Below are positions 24,507-33,553 of a stretch of DNA of 48,124 nt, piece by piece. A program made the position numbers and the translations under genes. The notes under the pieces were generated by a model. That model searched no databases and was not told the DNA's origin. It worked only from the letters and a program-made list of their open reading frames with translations. The DNA is from SXXH01 sp041165735 (GTDB lineage Bacteria; Planctomycetota; UBA1135; GCA-002686595), in contig JBKDQQ010000194.1 in assembly GCA_046341775.1 (NCBI GenBank), positions 1 through 48,124 of the forward strand, in the 5' to 3' direction. Each line of letters begins with the position of its first letter. The stretch's first letter is position 1.

Positions 24507-26453
24507 TCAGGCGCTCTCCTTGATCCGGCCGTCGCGCGGACCGTCGACCATCACGCGGTCGCGGCCCGCGGCCTTGGCTGCGTACACGGCGTCGTCGGCG
24601 CGCTTCAGCAGCGAGTCGAAGGTCGCCATGCTCGAATCGGCTTGCGCGACTCCCACGCTGATCGTCATGCAACCGTCGAAGGTGCCCGAGCGGATCCTGT
24701 GCTGGGCCACGGCGGCGCGCAGGCGTTCCGCGCAGACGGCGGCCTGCTCCGCGCTGGCGTTGCGGCAGATGACGAGGAACTCCTCGCCGCCCCAACGCGC
24801 CACCTCCTCGCCGGCGCGCACGGTGCCGGTCAGGGTGGCGGCCAACTCCTTGAGCACCACGTCGCCAACGTCGTGCCCATGCTGGTCGTTGACCTTCTTG
24901 AACCCGTCGGCGTCGACCACGAGCACCGACAAGGGCTCGTCGAGCTCGAGGGCCTTGTCCCACTCGCGACGCAGCTCCTCCATCGCCCAGCGCCGGTTGT
25001 ACAAGCCCGTCAGTTCGTCCGTGTTCGCGCGCCGGTTGGCGTCGCGCATGCGCCGTCCGGACTGCACGCGGCTGCGCGCCTCGTTGCGCGTCCGCAGCTC
25101 CTCCTGCTCGCGCTTCTGGAACAAGCGCTCGCCGCAGCGCAGGCGCGCGCGCAGGATGCGCGGGTTGAACGGCTTGACCACGAAGTCGTCGACGCCGGAG
25201 TCGAAGGCCTCGATCACGCGCTCCTCCTCGTCGCGGCCGGTCAGGAGCAGGAAGTAGATGCCTTGTCCGTCGGGGATGCGGCGCAAGGAGCGGCACAACT
25301 CCAGCCCGTCCATCTCCGGCATCATCCAGTCGGCGATGACGATGTGGGGCCACGACTCGAGGGCCATGGCGAGCGCCTCGGCGCCGTCGCGCGCGATGAG
25401 CACCTCGTGGCCGGCGCGCACGAGCTCGCGCTGCAAGAGCCGCAGCGACAACTGGTCGTCGTCGACCGCGAGGATGCGCAAGCGCTCGCCGCGCTGGCTC
25501 GCTTGCGGCGTCGCGCTCGCGGCCATCGCCTCCTCGGCGCGAGCGTGGATCTCCTGCAGGCTCTTGACCTTCTGCGTGGGCACGTGGAGCAGCCGGCCCC
25601 ATTCGGTCCACTCCGCGGCCACCCGGCCGCACCAGGCGCCGAACTCGGCGCGATCGAAGCCGAGCGCGTCGCGCACGACATCCAGGCCGGCCGCGAGGCG
25701 GGTCCACGACGTGCCCGCCGTCGCGTCGCCCGCGAGGCAGACTTCGGCCAGCACGGAGGCGTGCGCCAGCAACTTGGCGTGGTTGGCGGTGTCGGCGCAG
25801 GTGGCGTTGACGCGACGTTCCTCGCTCTCGTGGATGCGCACGGCCTCGCGCAACGGACGCGGCAGGCCCCAGTCCTCCATCAGGAGCGCGGCGGTCTCGG
25901 CGTGGTCGATCTCGAAGCTCGCGCGCTCCAGCGCGGCGATCGCCATCGGCTCCCGCGCGCGCTCGTCGCCGAGGATGCGCGCGTATTCCTCGGGATGCAC
26001 GCTCGCCAACGCCAGCCGTCCGATGTCGGCCAGCAATCCGAGGATGTACGCCTCGGCCGGCACGCCCACGCGCAGCCGTTCGCTGATCGCGCGCGCCGCC
26101 ACCGCCCTGGCGAGGGAGGCCGACCAGAAGCGGTCGTAGTCGAAGCGCGTGCACGCGCCGGTGCGATGGGCGGATAGCAGCGAGAAGCCCAGCGCCACGT
26201 TGCGCACCGCTCGCACGCCGAGGCGCATGGCCGCGTCGGCGACGGTGGTCGCGGGGCGCACGCCCGCGTGGGTCGCCGAGTTGGCGATCTGCAGGAGGCG
26301 CCCCGTCAGCGCCGGATCCGCGGAGATGGCGCGCGACAGGTCCTCGGTCGAGAAGTCCTCGCGCTGCGTGATCTTGAGCACCGCCATGCCGACGCCGGGG
26401 GGAGTGGGCAGGCGGCCGGAGGCGCGTAGTTCGTCGAAGGTCTCGTGTTGCAT
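24507..26453 (-). CDS. HDOD - receiver - GGDEF diguanylate cyclase (first of two)
   Basis: 648 aa. The HDOD domain (about 14-215) begins LPTPPGVGMAVLKITQ and retains a helix-rich core (ADIGRLALASVHPEEY). REC (about 335-455): ILAVDDDQLSLRLL, phosphoacceptor Asp in IVIADWMMPEMDG, VKPFNP. A helical linker is followed by GGDEF (about 490-640): TDELTGLYNRRW, DADGFKKVNDQHGHDVGD, and active-site RWGGEEF. No RxxD inhibitory site is obvious upstream of GGEEF. Domain order and boundaries are identical to the next gene, so this is a tandem duplication. The Hpt gene lies 36 nt upstream, so a phosphorelay input is likely. No histidine kinase gene is in the window. Confidence 0.92.
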   Translation of the reverse strand: MQHETFDELRASGRLPTPPGVGMAVLKITQREDFSTEDLSRAISADPALTGRLLQIANSATHAGVRPATTVADAAMRLGVRAVRNVALGFSLLSAHRTGACTRFDYDRFWSASLARAVAARAISERLRVGVPAEAYILGLLADIGRLALASVHPEEYARILGDERAREPMAIAALERASFEIDHAETAALLMEDWGLPRPLREAVRIHESEERRVNATCADTANHAKLLAHASVLAEVCLAGDATAGTSWTRLAAGLDVVRDALGFDRAEFGAWCGRVAAEWTEWGRLLHVPTQKVKSLQEIHARAEEAMAASATPQASQRGERLRILAVDDDQLSLRLLQRELVRAGHEVLIARDGAEALAMALESWPHIVIADWMMPEMDGLELCRSLRRIPDGQGIYFLLLTGRDEEERVIEAFDSGVDDFVVKPFNPRILRARLRCGERLFQKREQEELRTRNEARSRVQSGRRMRDANRRANTDELTGLYNRRWAMEELRREWDKALELDEPLSVLVVDADGFKKVNDQHGHDVGDVVLKELAATLTGTVRAGEEVARWGGEEFLVICRNASAEQAAVCAERLRAAVAQHRIRSGTFDGCMTISVGVAQADSSMATFDSLLKRADDAVYAAKAAGRDRVMVDGPRDGRIKESA

Positions 26454-26489
26454 GGCGCGATCGCTGGAAGGACTCGGGGACTCGATGGT

Positions 26490-26885
26490 TCAGGCGCCCA
26501 GGGAGCGCAACGCGCGCTCGACTTCGCGCCAATGGCGGCTGCCCTCGTCCTGCAGCACGCGCACGCCGGAGACCTCGCTGCGACGCGCCAGCTCCTCCAT
26601 GCGCTTGCACAACCGGGCCATGCCGGTCGCGCCGACGTTCTGGCTGCTGGACTTCAAGGTGTGCGCCGCCCGCTCCAACGCCTTCAGGTCGCCGCTCGCG
26701 AGGGCGGCGTCGATCTCGTGCAACCGCCTCGGCGCGTCGACGAGGTACAAGGCCACGATCTCGACCAGCAGGCCGGGCTCGTCTTCGCCGCCGAGTTCGC
26801 GCAGGCCGGCGATGACCTGCATGTCGATGACTGCGTCCTGCGCGTCGTCGCGCGCGCCGCGTCCGTTCGTGTCGGGACCTTGCAT
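26490..26885 (-). CDS. Hpt-domain phosphotransfer protein
   Basis: 131-aa single-domain histidine phosphotransferase. The phosphorylatable His75 sits in AAHTLKSSSQNVGA, the classic Hpt signature (HxLKGxx type), in a four-helix context (LLVEIVALYLVDAPRRLHEI, MARLCKRMEELARR). The 20 or so residues before DMQVIAGL are polar and probably disordered. ATG at 26885. It is the first gene of the minus-strand set leading to two REC-containing diguanylate cyclases and should pass phosphate to or from their receivers. The partner kinase must be encoded elsewhere. Confidence 0.93.
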   Translation of the reverse strand: MQGPDTNGRGARDDAQDAVIDMQVIAGLRELGGEDEPGLLVEIVALYLVDAPRRLHEIDAALASGDLKALERAAHTLKSSSQNVGATGMARLCKRMEELARRSEVSGVRVLQDEGSRHWREVERALRSLGA

Positions 26886-27074
26886 GGGGGCGTGTGGCGA
26901 CCCGCGAGGCCGCCTTGGAGCCGCGGATCCGCCACCACGCGGATCCTGCGCCCGTCCCTTGTTTCGACCGCCGCGCGGGCGGGACTTGCGCCCGCCGGGC
27001 GGGACGCGCAGGCGCGCGCCCTCCCCGCTCGGGCGGACGACGGGCGGAAGGAAGTTCCACGCGCCACGCAAGCA

Positions 27075-27111
27075 GGCGGCGCGCCGCGGGATGCATCCGC
27101 GACGCGCCGCC
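27075..27111 (-). terminator. Long hairpin after the S46 peptidase gene
   Basis: A 9-bp perfect stem GGCGGCGCG/CGCGCCGCC, one mismatch, then 5 more pairs around loop GATGCAT. It lies 52 nt past the S46 stop on the minus strand, before the Hpt gene, so it likely separates the two transcripts. Confidence 0.5.
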
Positions 27112-27163
27112 CGCGCCTCGACCGCGCCGACGGGGCCGTCGGCCCGTCGCGCCCGCTCCGCCC

Positions 27164-29245
27164 TCAGCGCTTGCCGGCCATCAACTCGGCGTGCAGCTCG
27201 GACGCGCCGTAGACCTTCAACAAGGCCTCGGCCAGTCCGCGCGAATCGACCGACACCGCCCGACCCTGCTTCTCGTCGTAGCCGATGCCGAGCACGAGGC
27301 TCTGGATGTTGCCGTCGAAGATCAGGCCGACCACCTGCTTGTCCTTGTTGATCACCGGCGAGCCAGAGTTGCCGCCGATGATGTCGTTCGTCGAGACGAA
27401 GTTGAACGGCGTCGCGGGGTTGAGCTGCGCCTTGGCCTTGGTCCAGCTGGCGGGCACCTCGAACGGGTACGCGTTGCCGCGCGCAGCGGCGCGCTCGTAC
27501 AAGCCGGCGAAGTTGGTGAACGGCGGCACCGGCTTGCCGTCCTGCTCGTAGCCCTTGATCGCCCCGTAGGAGAGGCGCAGCGTGAAGGTCGCGTCGGGAT
27601 ACTGGTCCTCGCCGTCCTTGGCGAACAACGCGGCGGCCACCTTGGAGTAGCCCTCCTTCTCCAGCGGATCGACCTCGTCCTCGAAGCGCTTGCGCTGCAG
27701 GCGGTTCTCGGGGTCGAGCAGGCGCGCCAGCTGGATCATCGGATCCTTGCTCTCCGCCACGGCGGCGGCCCCGCCCTCGAACAAGCGCTTGCGTTCGGCG
27801 ACGTCGGCGAGCTTCGTGCCGCGCACGAGCTCCTCGGCGCGCGCCTGCGGGGACTTGCCCGCCAGCGCGCGCACCACGGTGGGATCGCCGCCGCCGAGCA
27901 GCTCGGCCATGTTCTGCAACGACGAGGCCATGCGCTCGACCTCGAGGTCGGCGTGGATGGGCGCCTCCGAGTACAGGCCGCGCTCGAGCGTCGCCTTGGC
28001 CGTCGAACGGTACTCGCGCAGTCGCGCTCCGTCCGGCTTGCCGGACTCCTCGGCCCAGCGCACGATCGTCGCGGCCTTGGCCCACAGTTCGCCGCCGAGC
28101 CCCATGCCCGGGCCGCCGAGCGCGGTGAAGCGCACGACCATCTCGCGCTGCACCTTCTTGGCCTGGGCGACGAGGTCCCAGCCGTCGCCCCACTTGGCCG
28201 CCCACTCCGGGTTGGCCGCCACCGCGGCGCGCAGCTCGAGCTCCGCGCGCGCCTTGCCCGCCATGAAGGACGGATCGAGCAGGCCCGCGTAGATGCCCGT
28301 GCGCGCCTTGCGCGAGTTCTGCACGCCGAAGTACTCGTCCTCGCCTTCGCGGCGGTTGTCCTCGCCGCGGCCCATGAACGTCGCCAGCAGCACCTCGCGC
28401 CGCCACAAGGTGCGCATGGTGGCGGGGTACTGGAAGTCGCGCATGTACTCGAGGTGCGCGTAGGTGTTCAGGCGCTCCGTGCGTCCGGGGTGGCCGGCCA
28501 CGAAGACCAGCTCGCCGTCGCCCGCGCCGTCGGGGCTCCACTCGAGGTGGCGCTCGGCCTTCAGCGGCTTGCCGTCCTCGTAGATGCGGAAGAAGCACAC
28601 ATCGAGGCAGTAGCGCGGGTACTCGAAGTTGTCGGCGTCGCCGCCGAAGAAGCCGATGGCCTTCTCCGGCGCGAAGACGAGGCGCACGTCGTCCCAGGTC
28701 TTGTAGGTGTAGAGGTGGTAGCGCGCGCCCTGCCACAAGGTGACGATCTCGCACTTGAAGCCCGCGCCGGCCTTCTGCTTGGCCTCGGACTCGATCTCGG
28801 CGAGCTTGGCGCGGCGCGCCGCGGCGACCTGCGCGTTCGACATGCCGGGCTGGACGACGGACTCGACCTTGGCGCTGACGTCCTCGATGGTCCAGAGCAC
28901 GTCCATCTCGATGTTGGGGCACTTGAGCTCCTCGCCCAGGGCGCGCGCGTGGAAGCCGTCCTTGAGCAGGTCGCGCTCCTTGGTCGAGAGCTCGGCGATC
29001 TTGTCCGATCCCACGTGGTGGTTCGTCATCACGAGGCCGTCGGCGGACACCAGCGAGCCCGAGCCGCCGGTGGAGATGCGCACGGCGGACTTCTGCACGT
29101 GCTCGAGCCACTCCGGGGTCAGGTCGAAGCCGTAGGCGGCCTTGATCTGCTTCGCGGGCGGACGGTTGAACAGCCACATGCCCTCGTCGGCGCGGGCGAC
29201 GGCGGTGGTGGAGGCGAACAGGGCCAGCAGGCAGAAGCGCTTCAT
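27164..29245 (-). CDS. S46-family dipeptidyl peptidase (DPP7-type)
   Basis: 693 aa, normal for S46 (about 700). The ATG at 29245 gives the signal peptide MKRFCLLALFASTTAVARA and the family's mature start DEGMWLFN. Catalytic triad: His in TNHHVG (about residue 77), Asp in GGDADNFEYPRY and Ser in GGNSGSPV. S46 enzymes remove N-terminal dipeptides in the periplasm. The residue 18 after the catalytic Ser, which is Arg in DPP11 (acidic P1) and Gly in DPP7 (hydrophobic P1), is Gly here (FDGN), predicting DPP7-like specificity. A longer upstream frame exists but would bury the signal peptide. It is divergent from the PrcB-like lipoprotein across 257 bp. Confidence 0.94.
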   Translation of the reverse strand: MKRFCLLALFASTTAVARADEGMWLFNRPPAKQIKAAYGFDLTPEWLEHVQKSAVRISTGGSGSLVSADGLVMTNHHVGSDKIAELSTKERDLLKDGFHARALGEELKCPNIEMDVLWTIEDVSAKVESVVQPGMSNAQVAAARRAKLAEIESEAKQKAGAGFKCEIVTLWQGARYHLYTYKTWDDVRLVFAPEKAIGFFGGDADNFEYPRYCLDVCFFRIYEDGKPLKAERHLEWSPDGAGDGELVFVAGHPGRTERLNTYAHLEYMRDFQYPATMRTLWRREVLLATFMGRGEDNRREGEDEYFGVQNSRKARTGIYAGLLDPSFMAGKARAELELRAAVAANPEWAAKWGDGWDLVAQAKKVQREMVVRFTALGGPGMGLGGELWAKAATIVRWAEESGKPDGARLREYRSTAKATLERGLYSEAPIHADLEVERMASSLQNMAELLGGGDPTVVRALAGKSPQARAEELVRGTKLADVAERKRLFEGGAAAVAESKDPMIQLARLLDPENRLQRKRFEDEVDPLEKEGYSKVAAALFAKDGEDQYPDATFTLRLSYGAIKGYEQDGKPVPPFTNFAGLYERAAARGNAYPFEVPASWTKAKAQLNPATPFNFVSTNDIIGGNSGSPVINKDKQVVGLIFDGNIQSLVLGIGYDEKQGRAVSVDSRGLAEALLKVYGASELHAELMAGKR

Positions 29246-29502
29246 CGTCGGTTCCAGTGTGGGACTCGGTCCCCGCGCGGCCGCGTCGGTCGCGATCGGG
29301 CGCAAGAGGATAGCCGAGCACGCCCCGATCACGAGCGCGGGCGAGGACCACGCGGCGCCGGGCCGCGGCTTGCCCGGCCGAGGCCACGCACGGACCCGGA
29401 CGCGTCGACCGGAAGCGCCGTGCGCGAGGCGTCGACCGGCTGCTAGGCTGGCCCCTCGACGCCGCACACCAAGTCCCCGTCCTCGGGGCCAAGCACGCCA
29501 CC

Positions 29503-29952
29503 ATGCGACTCGCCCTCGCCGCCCTTCTCTGCGCCGCCACCTGCTCCTGCTCGCTGCTCGGATCCGAAGGCGGCGACTCCGTCGGGGTCGCGCCGCTGCT
29601 GCGCGGCTACCACAGCGGGATCGCCTCGACGGGCGTGCACGTGGCGCGCGACCAGGGCCAGTGGGAGGCGCTGTGGGCCCTGCACTCCTCGAAGGAGATC
29701 CCGCGACCGGCCGCGCCGGAGGTCGACTTCGAGCGTTGGATGGTGGTCTGCGTGTCGATGGGCGCGCGCCCCACCGCGGGCTGGTCGGTGGAGGTCGAGC
29801 GCGTCGTCGAGGAGAACGGCGTGCTCTGGCTCGACGCCAAGGAGGCGGGACCGGCGCCGGATGCGCTGGTCCCGCAGGTGCTCACCACGCCCTACGACAT
29901 GGTGCTGGTGCCGCAGACGAGCTCGCGCGTCGAGTTGCGCTCGACGCGCTGA
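29503..29952 (+). CDS. Putative lipoprotein with PrcB-like domain
   Basis: 149 aa. The N-terminus MRLALAALLCAATCSCS is a signal sequence with a probable but imperfect lipobox (acylated Cys at 14 or 16). The rest resembles the PrcB C-terminal domain: VARDQGQWEALWALHSS, VDFERWMVVCVSMGARPTAGWSV, then a strand ending VLTTPYDMVLVPQT. PrcB stabilises the PrtP protease of Treponema, but most bacterial relatives are uncharacterised lipoproteins. Its stop is only 4 nt from the stop of a convergent S8 protease gene and it is divergent from an S46 peptidase, so a protease-linked role is suggestive. Confidence 0.72.
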   Translation: MRLALAALLCAATCSCSLLGSEGGDSVGVAPLLRGYHSGIASTGVHVARDQGQWEALWALHSSKEIPRPAAPEVDFERWMVVCVSMGARPTAGWSVEVERVVEENGVLWLDAKEAGPAPDALVPQVLTTPYDMVLVPQTSSRVELRSTR

Positions 29953-29956
29953 CGCG

Positions 29957-32776
29957 TCAACGGGCGGTACCGCGTCGCGCGACGATGCGCGGCATGGCGC
30001 GCGCGGACGCGGGCACGCTCTCGAAGGGGCGCACCGCGAAGTCGATGCCGGAGAGGACGTCGCCCGCGGACACCGGCAGGATGGCCAATTCGTTGAGCGA
30101 GGGCCAACCACCGCCGTAGGTGTCGCCCGCGCCGAAGATGTCGATCGTCGCCGGGTCGGCGTCGTCGTCGCTGTCGTCGGAGCCGCACACGACGATGTAG
30201 TCGCCCGCGGGCAGCTCGCCCCCCTCGATGGCCTCGTCCACCCGCCACGCGAGCTCGAGCGACGGATTCAGTTCGGCGAAGGCGACGGCGAACACGCTGC
30301 CGCCTTCGCTGGCGAAGAGCTCCTCGGCGTCGACGAGCAGCAGGTAGAGCGGAATGTCCTTCTTCGTCGTGGGCGCCTCGACCACGAAGGACACGGCGAT
30401 CGATCCCGAGCCGCCGTTCGAGTCGATCTGCAGCGTCGTCGAATACGATCCTGGAACCAGCGAGTCGCGCTCCACGCTCACGCGCACGCCGCTGGCGTTC
30501 GTGCCGGCGCCGGCGGGCAGCAACTGCGCGGTCACGCTCGCCTCGCCCGTTCCGCCGAAGACGATCGGCGCCTGCACCACCAAGCCGCCGCCACCGCCGT
30601 TCTGGATGGCGAGGTCGAGCGTGGTCGACTGCGCGCCGAACGCCAGGCTGTTGCCGCCGAGCACGAGCACGGGATCCTTTGTCTTGGCGCCCGCGGCGGC
30701 GGCCACGGCGGCATCGGCCTGCAGCAAGCCGTGCCCGAAGATGTTGTCGCGACCGGGCGCGCCCAGGTCGACCACCGTGCCGAGCAGGATCGCCTCGACC
30801 TCGGCCACGGTCAGCGTCGGATCCACGGCCAGCACTAGCGCGGCCACGCCGGCGACGTGCGGAGCCGCCATCGATGTGCCCTGGTAGGCCGCGAAGGTCG
30901 GCAGGCCGGCTTCCGTGTTCAAGGTCGACACGACGCCATCGGGCACGCCATCGCCGTCGAGGTCCACCGACTCGTCGCCGCCCGGCGCCGCGATGTCGAT
31001 CGTCGAGCCGAAGTTCGAGTACGGCGCCTTGACCGCGTTGCGATCGACCGCGGCCACGGAGATCACGCCGGCGTAGCCGGCCGGGAAGGAGGTCTGCGAG
31101 GTGTTCTCGTTGCCGGCGGCCGCGATGATCACGCAACCAGCGTTGCGCGCCGCGGTCACCGCGGTCTGGAACGCTTGGCTGAAGCCCCCGCCGCCGAGGC
31201 TCATGTTGACGACATCGGCCTTCTGCGCCGCCGACAGGGTCGGGACGCCCGACACCGCGAGGCCCGCCGCGTAGCGCACCGAGTCGATGATGTCGGAGTT
31301 GAGGCCGCCGCCCACGCCCAGCACGCGCAGGTGGAACATGCGGGTCTGGAATCCGACTCCGCACACGCCGAAGGCGTCGCCGCCGCGCGCACCGATCGTG
31401 CCGGCGACGTGCGTGCCGTGGAAGCTCGAAGGCGACACGCCGGTCCCGTCGCCCTCGTCGAAGGCGTCGCCGTCGCGACCCCCGCCGTCCGCGGCGATCT
31501 GCGGGTCGCTGATGAAGTCGAACTCGACGCCCGCGGTGTCCGTGTTGGGATCGAGGTCTGGATGGAGGCGGCGTCCGGTGTCGATCACCGCCACGCGCAC
31601 CTGGTTGGATCCTGTCGTCGCGGCCCATGCTTGCGGGCAACGGATGAGCTCGTAGTGCCAGGCCTGGTACTGGTAGAGCGGATCGTCGACGGGCGGCGTG
31701 CCGCCGAAGGCCCGCGCGCGGAAGTCGGGCTCGGCCCAGGCCACGCCGCCGCTCGCCTCCAACGCCGCCGCCAACGCCAGCGTGGCGCGCGCGCGACCAG
31801 CCTCGTCGAGCCCCGCGGGCAGGTCGAACTCGAGCACTTCGCAGGTGTCGGGGATGGCGCGCGCCACGCGGCCGCCGCGCGAACGCGCTTCGGCCTCCAG
31901 CGAGGCGCCGGCGACGCCGGAGGCGAGCAGCCGGCCTGTCAAATATTCATGACGCCCCTCGCCCACCGTCCGGCGCGCCGGGTCGAGGCCGAGGCGCGCG
32001 CGCTCCGCGACCGCGGACAGCGGCTCGGCGGGCATTCGTCCCTCGGCGGCGCGCGCCACGATGCGCGCGCGCGCGGCACCCGTCGAGACGAGCTCGATGG
32101 AGGCCAACGGCGACGCCGCCAGCATCAACCGACCGCCGGAGGATCCCAGTTCGCCGAGCGGTGCCCCACGGCCGTCGCGCGCGACCAGCGCGCCGTCGGA
32201 TTCGATCGACAACTCGAGCGCGTGCGCGCAGGAAAAGCGCGCCGTCGCAGCCTCGGTGCCGACGAGCTCCAGGCTGTCGCCGCCGAGGAACGCGCCCAGG
32301 GAACCAGACCACGGCTGCGTGGAGCCGGCACGCGTCGCGGACAACTCCACGGTCCACGCGCCCGTCGCCCGCACCACGAGATCGCCGCGTCCCCGCACGA
32401 GGAAGGAACCGTCGGAGTCGAGCGGCTTCGCATCCATCGACACCGCGTCCAACGCGGCGAGGCGCGCGCCGCCGGACACGGACCGCGCCGCCACGCGCAG
32501 GCGCTCGCTCGAGCGCAGGCGCAGGCTCGCGACGCCCTCCTCGCCGAGGCCCGACACGAGCACCCGCTCCCCCGCGCGCAGCTCGACGGTGGTGCGCTGC
32601 GCGTCGAGCGTGGCTCCGGCGTGTTCGGAGGCGATGGTGGTGGTGGCCGGCAGGAACTGCACCTCGCCGGAGAGGGTCGTGGTGGAGCCGCCGCCCCCTC
32701 CTCCGCCCCCGCATGCGGCGACCAGGCAAGACAGGAGGAGCACGGAGTTCAGCCAGCGCGAGGGACGGAGGTTCAT
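29957..32776 (-). CDS. Subtilisin-type (S8) serine protease, lipoprotein
   Basis: 939 aa from ATG 32776. Signal peptide with lipobox LVAAC (Cys22), followed by a Gly8 linker. Residues about 35-350 are a beta-rich N-terminal region; then the S8 domain has Asp399 (AVIDTGRRLHPDLD), His456 (FHGTHVAG), oxyanion Asn in AAAGNEN and Ser635 (GTSMAAPHVAG). After about residue 660 come an Ig-like/BACON-like segment (GSYSTTLQIDSNGGSGSIAV) and a tail including ASEGGSVFAVAFAELNPS and GSDDSDDDADP. It should be an active surface-anchored protease. The gene is 90 nt downstream of lipB on the same strand. It is convergent with, and 4 nt from, the PrcB-like lipoprotein, with no room for a terminator. Confidence 0.93.
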   Translation of the reverse strand: MNLRPSRWLNSVLLLSCLVAACGGGGGGGGSTTTLSGEVQFLPATTTIASEHAGATLDAQRTTVELRAGERVLVSGLGEEGVASLRLRSSERLRVAARSVSGGARLAALDAVSMDAKPLDSDGSFLVRGRGDLVVRATGAWTVELSATRAGSTQPWSGSLGAFLGGDSLELVGTEAATARFSCAHALELSIESDGALVARDGRGAPLGELGSSGGRLMLAASPLASIELVSTGAARARIVARAAEGRMPAEPLSAVAERARLGLDPARRTVGEGRHEYLTGRLLASGVAGASLEAEARSRGGRVARAIPDTCEVLEFDLPAGLDEAGRARATLALAAALEASGGVAWAEPDFRARAFGGTPPVDDPLYQYQAWHYELIRCPQAWAATTGSNQVRVAVIDTGRRLHPDLDPNTDTAGVEFDFISDPQIAADGGGRDGDAFDEGDGTGVSPSSFHGTHVAGTIGARGGDAFGVCGVGFQTRMFHLRVLGVGGGLNSDIIDSVRYAAGLAVSGVPTLSAAQKADVVNMSLGGGGFSQAFQTAVTAARNAGCVIIAAAGNENTSQTSFPAGYAGVISVAAVDRNAVKAPYSNFGSTIDIAAPGGDESVDLDGDGVPDGVVSTLNTEAGLPTFAAYQGTSMAAPHVAGVAALVLAVDPTLTVAEVEAILLGTVVDLGAPGRDNIFGHGLLQADAAVAAAAGAKTKDPVLVLGGNSLAFGAQSTTLDLAIQNGGGGGLVVQAPIVFGGTGEASVTAQLLPAGAGTNASGVRVSVERDSLVPGSYSTTLQIDSNGGSGSIAVSFVVEAPTTKKDIPLYLLLVDAEELFASEGGSVFAVAFAELNPSLELAWRVDEAIEGGELPAGDYIVVCGSDDSDDDADPATIDIFGAGDTYGGGWPSLNELAILPVSAGDVLSGIDFAVRPFESVPASARAMPRIVARRGTAR

Positions 32777-32866
32777 GGCGATTGTCCTTTGGACGGAGCG
32801 GATCGAGGCGCCTGCGGGCGCGAGTGGAGGAACACCCGCGCGGCGCCGATCCAACCGGAAGAGAGA

Positions 32867-33553
32867 CTAGCGCCCGCCGCGAGCGGAATCCGGCCCGGCG
32901 TCGACCGGCCCCTGGCCGCCGACCCAGACGCGATGGAAGTCGACGAAGCGGGCCACGAGACGCGCCTCGACCTCGGGTGGTTCGCAGGCGGCATGGTCGG
33001 CGAGGTTCGCCATCAGGCGCGGGTCGAGGCCGCACGGGTTGAACCCGGCGAAGCGCGACAGGTCGGCGCGCACGTTGAGGGCGAGCCCGTGCCAGGTCGT
33101 CCAGCGCCGCACCGCGACTCCGATCGAGCAGGCCTTGCGCTCGCCGATCCACACGCCAGTCCAGCCGTCGACGCGTCGTCCCTCCACGCCGAAGTCGGCC
33201 ATGGCGTCGATGACCACCTGCTCGAGTCCGCGCAGCCACGCATGCAGGTCGCGGCGCCCCTCGGGCAGGAAGACGATGGGATACAGCACGACCTGTCCCG
33301 GGCCATGCCAGGTCGCTTCTCCACCGCGCTCGACGGAGTAGACCGGCATGTCGACGCCGGCGGCGTCGCCGGGCGGCGACTTGCGCCCGAGCGTGACGAC
33401 ATCCTCGTGCTCGGTGACGAGCAGGATGTCGCCGCGGGCGCCTTCGGCTCGCGACGCGACCAGCTCCTGCTGCGCGCGATGCGCGTCCTCGTAGCGCGTG
33501 CGGCCCAGCCGCCGCACCTCGAGCGCGGGCGCGTGCGGTCTCGAGGCCTTCAC
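32867..33553 (-). CDS. lipB: Octanoyltransferase LipB
   Basis: Transfers octanoyl from acyl carrier protein to lipoyl domains; LipA then inserts sulfur. 228 aa, usual length. The signature RGGEATWHGPGQVVLYPI is complete, the catalytic Lys is in ERKACSIG and the catalytic Cys in FNPCGL, with WHGLALNV between them. The start is a GTG at 33553 that overlaps the stop of lpdA by 4 nt (GTGA), predicting translational coupling. ATG starts further in would remove the N-terminal strand. Together with lpdA it forms half of the lipoate/2-oxo acid dehydrogenase machinery; lipA and E1/E2 are 6 kb downstream. Confidence 0.95.
   Translation of the reverse strand: MKASRPHAPALEVRRLGRTRYEDAHRAQQELVASRAEGARGDILLVTEHEDVVTLGRKSPPGDAAGVDMPVYSVERGGEATWHGPGQVVLYPIVFLPEGRRDLHAWLRGLEQVVIDAMADFGVEGRRVDGWTGVWIGERKACSIGVAVRRWTTWHGLALNVRADLSRFAGFNPCGLDPRLMANLADHAACEPPEVEARLVARFVDFHRVWVGGQGPVDAGPDSARGGR

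Noticed and set aside
26490..29540. Minus-strand frame fusing Hpt to a long upstream region
   Set aside because: The upstream part is a wrong-frame reading of the S46 gene. Hpt starts at 26885.
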